A program made the translations under genes and the position numbers. From positions 20,061,346-20,125,345 of the forward strand of contig CM024766.1 of NCBI GenBank assembly GCA_014218235.1: a stretch of DNA of 64,000 bases. The letters run 5' to 3'. Below, one piece after another: positions 63,001 through 64,000 of this stretch. Positions within the stretch are counted from its first letter, which is position 1, and the number at the start of each line of letters is the position of its first letter. A model generated the notes under the pieces. That model was not told the DNA's origin. It did not search any database and saw only the letters and a program-made list of their open reading frames with translations. Source of the stretch: Colocasia esculenta (Eukaryota > Streptophyta > Magnoliopsida > Alismatales > Araceae).

Positions 63001-64000
63001 ATGGCTTTTCGTGGCAGGCGTGGTACTCATACCAAAGAGGATGAGCCTAGGCATAAGGAGAGGGATGAGCAGCAGGACGTAGCCCCAAAGGGACCTACTG
63101 TACTTCCTCTACCGCCACCAGTAGACTATGGGGTGTTTATGCAGGGTCTGGTGCAGGCCATGCAGACACAGGCCCATACTCAGGCTGCACTCCATGCTCA
63201 GCTGGTGGCTCAGGTTAGAATGATAAATAGAGTAGTCTGTTCTATTTAATTACATGATTGATATGTTGCTATATCGCATATGCGTTGCTTATATTGTTTG
63301 TTGTAGCAGGCTCAGGCGCCAGTTCCCCTGGCACATGACCATGGTGCACCTTCCATCATGGAATGATTGAAGAGGATGGCTCCACCCTCTTTTAAGGGGG
63401 AGAGTGACCCGTTGCTTGCGGAGAGCTGGATGAGGGAGATCGAAAAGATCTTCCGGGCGATTAGGTGTGCAGAGGATGACAAGGTCAGCCTAGCCACCTA
63501 TATGCTATAGGTATGTGTTTGTTGTTTAAGCATTTAATTAAATTAAGGTTAGATTGTTTAGATAAGTGCTTATGGATAATGTTTTGATGTAGGAGAGAGC
63601 CGACGTGTGGTCGTCCTCGTTACTACGTACTCGATTCGAGGACGGTGCTGTTGAGGTTGCTAGGGACGAGTTCGTGAGGCTCTTTCGGGCCAAGTTCGTT
63701 CCCGAGCATATCCAGGACAAGATGGAGCAGAAGTTCCTCACCTTGACTCAGGGCTCCATGACTGTGCTCGAGTATGAGGCCAGGTTTGCTGAGCTATCGA
63801 AGTATGCACCTCATATCATTGCTGATGAACGTAGGAAGGTGAAGAAGTTTATGATGGGCCTTAAGCCATCACTGAGGACGAGGTTTGTGGCGTTTGAACA
63901 TCGTATCCTCGACAAGGCTCTTAGTGCGGCGTGCCATCAGGGGAGTGAGATGGAGCAGTACCTTGAGGATAAGAAGGCTTCACAGAAGAGGCCAGCGGCT
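63001..64000 (+). pseudogene. Third Ty3 element: gag with two intron-like interruptions (runs off the window)
   Basis: Exon-like blocks in phase 0: 63001-63213 (MAFRGRRGTHTKEDEPRHKE ... AQLVAQ), 63307-63510 (QAQAPVPLAHDHG, RMAPPSFKGESDPLLAESWM, REIEKIFRAIRCAEDDKVSL, ATYML) and 63593 to the edge (ERADVWSSSLLRTRFEDGAV, RDEFVRLFRAKFVPEHIQDK, TLTQGSMTVLEYEARFAELS, KFMMGLKPSLRTRF). The third is open to the end. Together they form a standard Ty3 gag domain. Between blocks, 63214-63306 (GT..TTGTAG) and 63511-63592 (GTATGT..GATGTAG) begin GT and end AG, and removal restores gag. Stops: TGA 63364-63366 and TAG 63508-63510, the latter replacing a glutamine codon at the block end. Confidence 0.75.

Overview
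This 64 kb window reads as repeat-dominated nuclear DNA of a flowering plant. I see no single-copy host gene. Almost every coding stretch belongs to an LTR retrotransposon or to a gene carried near one, most reading frames are broken, and insertions sit inside insertions. Species cannot be told from the sequence.

Layout. (1) 1-5.8 kb, plus strand: two spliced genes of retroelement-associated plant families, a DUF7745-like gene (2152-3600) and a plant-mobile-domain (PMD) gene (4016-5801, cut off at its 3' end). They are embedded in four arrays of the word GTCGCGAC. (2) 5.8-23.0 kb, minus strand: Ty1/copia element A (Sirevirus-like), whose gag is split by a complete Ty3/Tekay-like chromovirus (12262-20778, plus strand, 5-bp target duplication TTAAG, near-identical LTRs). 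(3) 22986-23128: a 5S-rRNA-containing Cassandra LTR piece. (4) 23129-40560, minus strand: copia element B, whose 3' LTR is split by element C (24099-32318, target duplication CTGAT), a gag-only non-autonomous relative. (5) 40565-52856, minus strand: copia element D, with a Transposase_32-like gene in the env position, a 2.06 kb solo LTR inside gag and a foldback DNA element inside the zinc knuckle. (6) 52857-58511, plus strand: the 3' end of a second Ty3 chromovirus, with a LINE 3' fragment in its chromodomain-like tail, followed by its long LTR. (7) 58562-64000, plus strand: a third Ty3 element with a 4.26 kb LTR holding a tandem promoter duplication, and a gag interrupted by two intron-like stretches.

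The most unusual signal is one that feature annotation does not explain. Each retroelement family carries dense arrays of a short CpG-rich word, near its promoter or flanking it, arranged as pairs at a fixed family-specific distance: GTGTCGAC at 21 or 22 bp in copia A-D (with 53 and 74 bp offsets), GTCGCGAC at alternating 18 and 11-12 bp around the DUF7745/PMD genes, and CpG words at about 16 bp in two Ty3 families. The same spacing recurs in coding DNA and before the Transposase_32-like gene. Element C also has an array of small hairpins with a constant loop and covarying stems in its transcribed leader. These patterns look like protein-binding or RNA-structure codes of the elements. Palindrome arrays upstream of the TATA box are known in Sireviruses; the spacing code and its recurrence in unrelated families are what I flag as new.
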